The translations under genes were made by a program, and so were the position numbers. Of a stretch of DNA of 46,912 bases, positions 44,455 through 46,912 are shown one piece after another. The stretch comes from Candidatus Poseidoniaceae archaeon (GTDB lineage Archaea > Thermoplasmatota > Poseidoniia > Poseidoniales > Poseidoniaceae). The notes beneath the pieces are model-generated. The model did no database searches, was not told the DNA's origin, and worked only from the letters and a program-made list of their open reading frames with translations. The first letter of the stretch is position 1, and the number at the start of each line of letters is the position of its first letter. The DNA is taken from positions 1 to 46,912 of the forward strand of contig CASICT010000022.1 in NCBI GenBank assembly GCA_949373265.1. The letters run 5' to 3'.

Positions 44455-45314
44455 CGTTCAAGGATTACGATTTTTTGACATCAACCATGGAAAAAATAGT
44501 TTCTTTAGACATCAAATCTTTGACTCTAAATGATGAAAAGAAGGAAATAATATCAAAAAAAACAAACCTCGATGATGAAATAAGTACCATAACAAATAGA
44601 ATCGAAGAATTGGAGAGAAGGAAGAACTCAACCGATGATCCTGATTCTCTCAGTGATGATCTCGATGAACAAGAGAATTTAATTTCAAAAAACAGACTGG
44701 ACATAAAGGAATTAAAGAGGAAAATCAGCAAATTGGATAATAAAATTAGTTCCCGAACAATGGGTAAAACATATGAAGAATGGGAAGAGAGTAGTTTCAC
44801 AAATTATTCTATCATCGACTTACTAGGGATGAGTATTATGATGGGTGTGTACATCATTATTACCGTAATTCTTGGTATCAACATTTTCGCGGAAAGTTTC
44901 AATGAGACATTCGGTGAGTATTATTGGTATGTACTTGCCAGTTTCTGCGTTACTTTTCTTCTTACCTTTGTTGCGCTTTTGCAAATCAGGGCTCAAGAAA
45001 AAAAGGACTTGCCGGATATAGAAAATTGGGTACACGAAAGAAAAAACTTAGTTTCTGATTTGGAAGAAATTAGAGAAATCGAAAATGAAAAAATACGAGC
45101 TATCAAGGTTTTAACTAATACAATAAAAGCTTATGAGTCATTTGAAAAAAATCTGGAGGTAGAGGAAGAGAGATTGGAATCACTCAGAGTTCCTCTGAGA
45201 GAACGCTTGAGCGAAATCGAGGCAATCGAAGCTGAACTATCAAGGATCAATGATGAAATTGTAGATTCACTAGAGTCTGTAGCCCATTTAACTCCTTACA
45301 ATTCTGGATTTTGA
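44451..45314 (+). CDS. Element-encoded coiled-coil membrane protein
   Basis: 287 residues from ATG 44451 (MTFKDYDFLTSTMEKIVSLD); the frame opening at 44424 lies inside the previous gene. A long N-terminal coiled coil (TNRIEELERRKNS; RLDIKELKRKISKLDNKISS), two adjacent membrane helices at about 124-180 (SIMMGVYIIITVILGINIFA; YVLASFCVTFLLTFVALL), then a second coiled coil (LEVEEERLESLRVPLRERLS). Both ends would face the cytoplasm. No homolog recognised. Its stop faces the HerA gene. Confidence 0.6.
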   Translation: MTFKDYDFLTSTMEKIVSLDIKSLTLNDEKKEIISKKTNLDDEISTITNRIEELERRKNSTDDPDSLSDDLDEQENLISKNRLDIKELKRKISKLDNKISSRTMGKTYEEWEESSFTNYSIIDLLGMSIMMGVYIIITVILGINIFAESFNETFGEYYWYVLASFCVTFLLTFVALLQIRAQEKKDLPDIENWVHERKNLVSDLEEIREIENEKIRAIKVLTNTIKAYESFEKNLEVEEERLESLRVPLRERLSEIEAIEAELSRINDEIVDSLESVAHLTPYNSGF

Positions 45315-45338
45315 TCCAAGTCTGGTAGTGATTGAATA

Positions 45339-45360
45339 ATACGAACCATACTGTTCGTAT
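45339..45360. terminator. Inverted repeat between convergent element genes
   Basis: atacgaac-catact-gttcgtat forms an 8-base-arm hairpin in the 84-base gap between the two convergent genes. A further partial copy (catacgaa) lies at 45369-45376. A bidirectional terminator is likely; a binding site is the alternative. Confidence 0.4.
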
Positions 45361-45398
45361 GGATGGTCATACGAAGGGGTCCCCTTTGCATGTAGTAA

Positions 45399-46910
45399 TC
45401 ATTGCAGAGCAATTCTCTTAGCTTCATTGTCAAGTTTGTCCCAGAACTTCGTCATAGATTCATGAGGGACTGGTGGCGACTCTGAATGCAACCTAATCCA
45501 TTCAGAGGTGCCGTTGAACGGAGATCGTCAAGAACATCTGCCCTTGCCCAAACCGCGAGGCAATTCTTGCCTCGCTTTCTTCAATATGGGCCGAACGAGC
45601 ATTGCTTCTATCAATTTTCATGACAATTCTTGTGGGGCATTGTTGTGGGACAATTTCGTGCAGGTCTCTCGGCGATTGTGTCCCTAAAATCAAGTTGATG
45701 GCGAATTTCCTACCTTCTCTTGCCAACTTTTCGAAATTGTCTCTCAACCTTGGGAAAGTGCCTCCTTTACCAGCAGTAGGCGGTTTAGCAGGTATCAATT
45801 GATGCGCCTCATCAATAAAAATGTATGAATCTCCCATTTCCCTCTTATTCTCGTATAGGTATTTCACTAATTGCATACCCCACATTATTCTCTCTTCTGG
45901 ATCTAAATGTTCAAGATAGAAAATACTCGTACCTTCAAAATTCATCAGACAATTGAGTGGGTTTTCATGAGTTAACAACGAATCTTCATGATGGTCGAAG
46001 TATTTCCTTAACTCCTTTAAGCCCACGTAAAACCGCTTGGAAAGTTGTTTTGTAATACTTAACCCCTGAAGAGGTGGGAATTTGTTTTTCATCTCCTGCA
46101 TCATTTAAAATTCGTTTAATCTGATTCTCAAGAGCATCTAATTTGATTGTTTTCTCGTTCTGACGCATCGCGTCCATTTCGTCTTCAATTACGGTAACTG
46201 CTTGCTCAGATGCAAGCCTTAGCAAATATTCGATTTCTCCCACATTCTCTACATCTTGCATACGGAGGCCGATTTCCACAAACTGATGTCCATTATGCTC
46301 CACTACAGTTTTAATCTGTGATAGAATCTTAGGATCGCTATATTTTGATACAGGATAAATCAATTGGAACGGGCCCATTTGATCAAGACTTTCGAGTGTG
46401 TCTTCAGCCTCTATCTTTCTCTTGCCATCCTTGGCGACGAATGGATTTGGTTATGTTTGGCATCATTAAGTGCAGCAGGTCCCCTTGAACATCAGTCATT
46501 ATTACGCGCGGGTTTGATTTCTCGGATTTTTGTTTTCTTATCTCGTATGCTAACTTCTTCAAAAGAACAGTTTTACCAGAACCACTTTCTCCAACAATAA
46601 ACATGTGTTTGTTATCTAGGTTTTCAACATCGAGATAATACGGTAGCAAATTGCCATTTTCTTCTTGTGGCTGATTTCCTGCACCGATAAAGCCCAATCT
46701 AAGGCCAGCGTCTTTTAATCCAAGAATATCTTTCAGTGTTGGTTTTCCAGAACCATCGTTCTCCATTACAGGAAGTATCATTCGACTAGAATTACTTGCA
46801 GGTTGTTGAACTGGAGCTTGAAAATATGAACCTTGACGATCTTTGAGTAATTCGGATTGAATTTGAATTCTAGCAATGAGTCTTTGCTCACTATGTGGCC
46901 CACTCAATCC
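45399..46910 (-). pseudogene. HerA/DUF87-type ATPase (frameshifted, 5' end at window edge)
   Basis: Minus-strand frame open to the right edge, so the start may lie outside. Walker A MFIVGESGSGKTVLLKKLAY with a preceding domain, then MTDVQGDLLHLM. A frame jump near 46437 leads to IEAEDTLESLDQMGPFQLIY; a second near 46000 leads to YFDHHEDSLLTHENPLN, Walker B SYIFIDEAHQLIPA, sensor LILGTQSPRDLHE and ASRFGQGQMFL. A third jump near 45520 gives the true end (SPFNGTSEWIRLHS...KFWDKLDNEAKRIALQ) and TGA at 45399. HerA-type motors pump DNA in repair, conjugation or defence. With three frame breaks it is a pseudogene or error-rich. Confidence 0.75.
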
Positions 46911-46912
46911 TT

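Larger units (their letters stand above)
42516..46912. mobile_element. Left end of an integrative element at tRNA-Tyr (right end outside)
   Basis: Begins at the 3' half of tRNA-Tyr, which is the probable attachment site, and includes the integrase, a coupled coiled-coil/membrane pair and a HerA-type ATPase. The left side of the tRNA is ordinary core genes (ftsZ, hisS). No second tRNA 3' copy occurs within the window, so the element is at least 4.4 kb and its right boundary lies beyond the edge. No replication or capsid gene is visible. Confidence 0.65.

Overview
The window looks like part of a streamlined planktonic archaeon, most likely a Marine Group II type euryarchaeote (Poseidoniales, Thermoplasmatota). 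The archaeal signs are RNA polymerase Rpb4, ribosomal L21e, L10/P0 and P1-type L12, the SecE-Spt5-L11-L1-L10-L12 cluster, Pus10, a DUF655 gene beside KsgA, a tRNA-Tyr with an intron after position 37, and TATA-like boxes ahead of ribosomal genes. The lineage call is inference: no 16S gene is present and no search was run.

Layout. 0-6.7 kb: two tandem copies of a giant surface-protein module (beta-propeller inside an IPT/TIG-like fold, DxDGDG calcium repeats, one membrane helix, cytoplasmic coiled coil and WW-like tail). Each copy is followed by a tiny convergent membrane-peptide gene, and a winged-helix regulator lies between the copies. 6.8-9.4 kb: a DUF6159-like membrane protein, then a badly frameshifted DUF59-xseB-xseA cluster. 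9.5-16 kb: Pus10 with an inserted SAP domain, the L21e-rpoF-DUF655-ksgA operon, a zinc-ribbon protein, a 2Fe-2S ferredoxin and CorA. 16-22.3 kb: an RND/MMPL transporter, tRNA-Leu(UAG), an RNB exoribonuclease and a DnaJ-like chaperone. 22.3-26.8 kb: SecE, a Nudix-like/Spt5 fusion, a decayed membrane gene, an L11 that is only the C-terminal domain, L1, L10, L12 and a structured RNA candidate. 26.8-34.4 kb: two hypothetical proteins, a RidA/small membrane protein/phosphohexomutase operon, a DUF354-like protein, UppS with a Nudix hydrolase, and an MscS channel. 34.5-42.3 kb: a secreted M14 carboxypeptidase coupled to a sodium-dependent NSS transporter, HisS, a frameshifted membrane protein and FtsZ.

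42.45-46.9 kb is the start of an integrated element. A tyrosine recombinase reads into the 3' half of tRNA-Tyr, and its stop codon lies inside the tRNA intron. Cargo seen so far is a coupled pair of coiled-coil/membrane proteins and a convergent, frameshifted HerA-type ATPase that runs off the right edge.

The most unusual points are the Nudix-like/Spt5 fusion, the L11 without its N-terminal domain, the propeller-in-IPT receptor-like proteins with conserved antisense micropeptides, four convergent gene pairs that meet stop-to-stop with no bases between them (all on TAATCA or its complement), and the tRNA-targeted element. Frameshifts are concentrated in a few loci while long stretches (9.5-23.5 kb and 24.2-40.2 kb) are clean. 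That could be real gene decay or local sequence error; reads are needed to decide.
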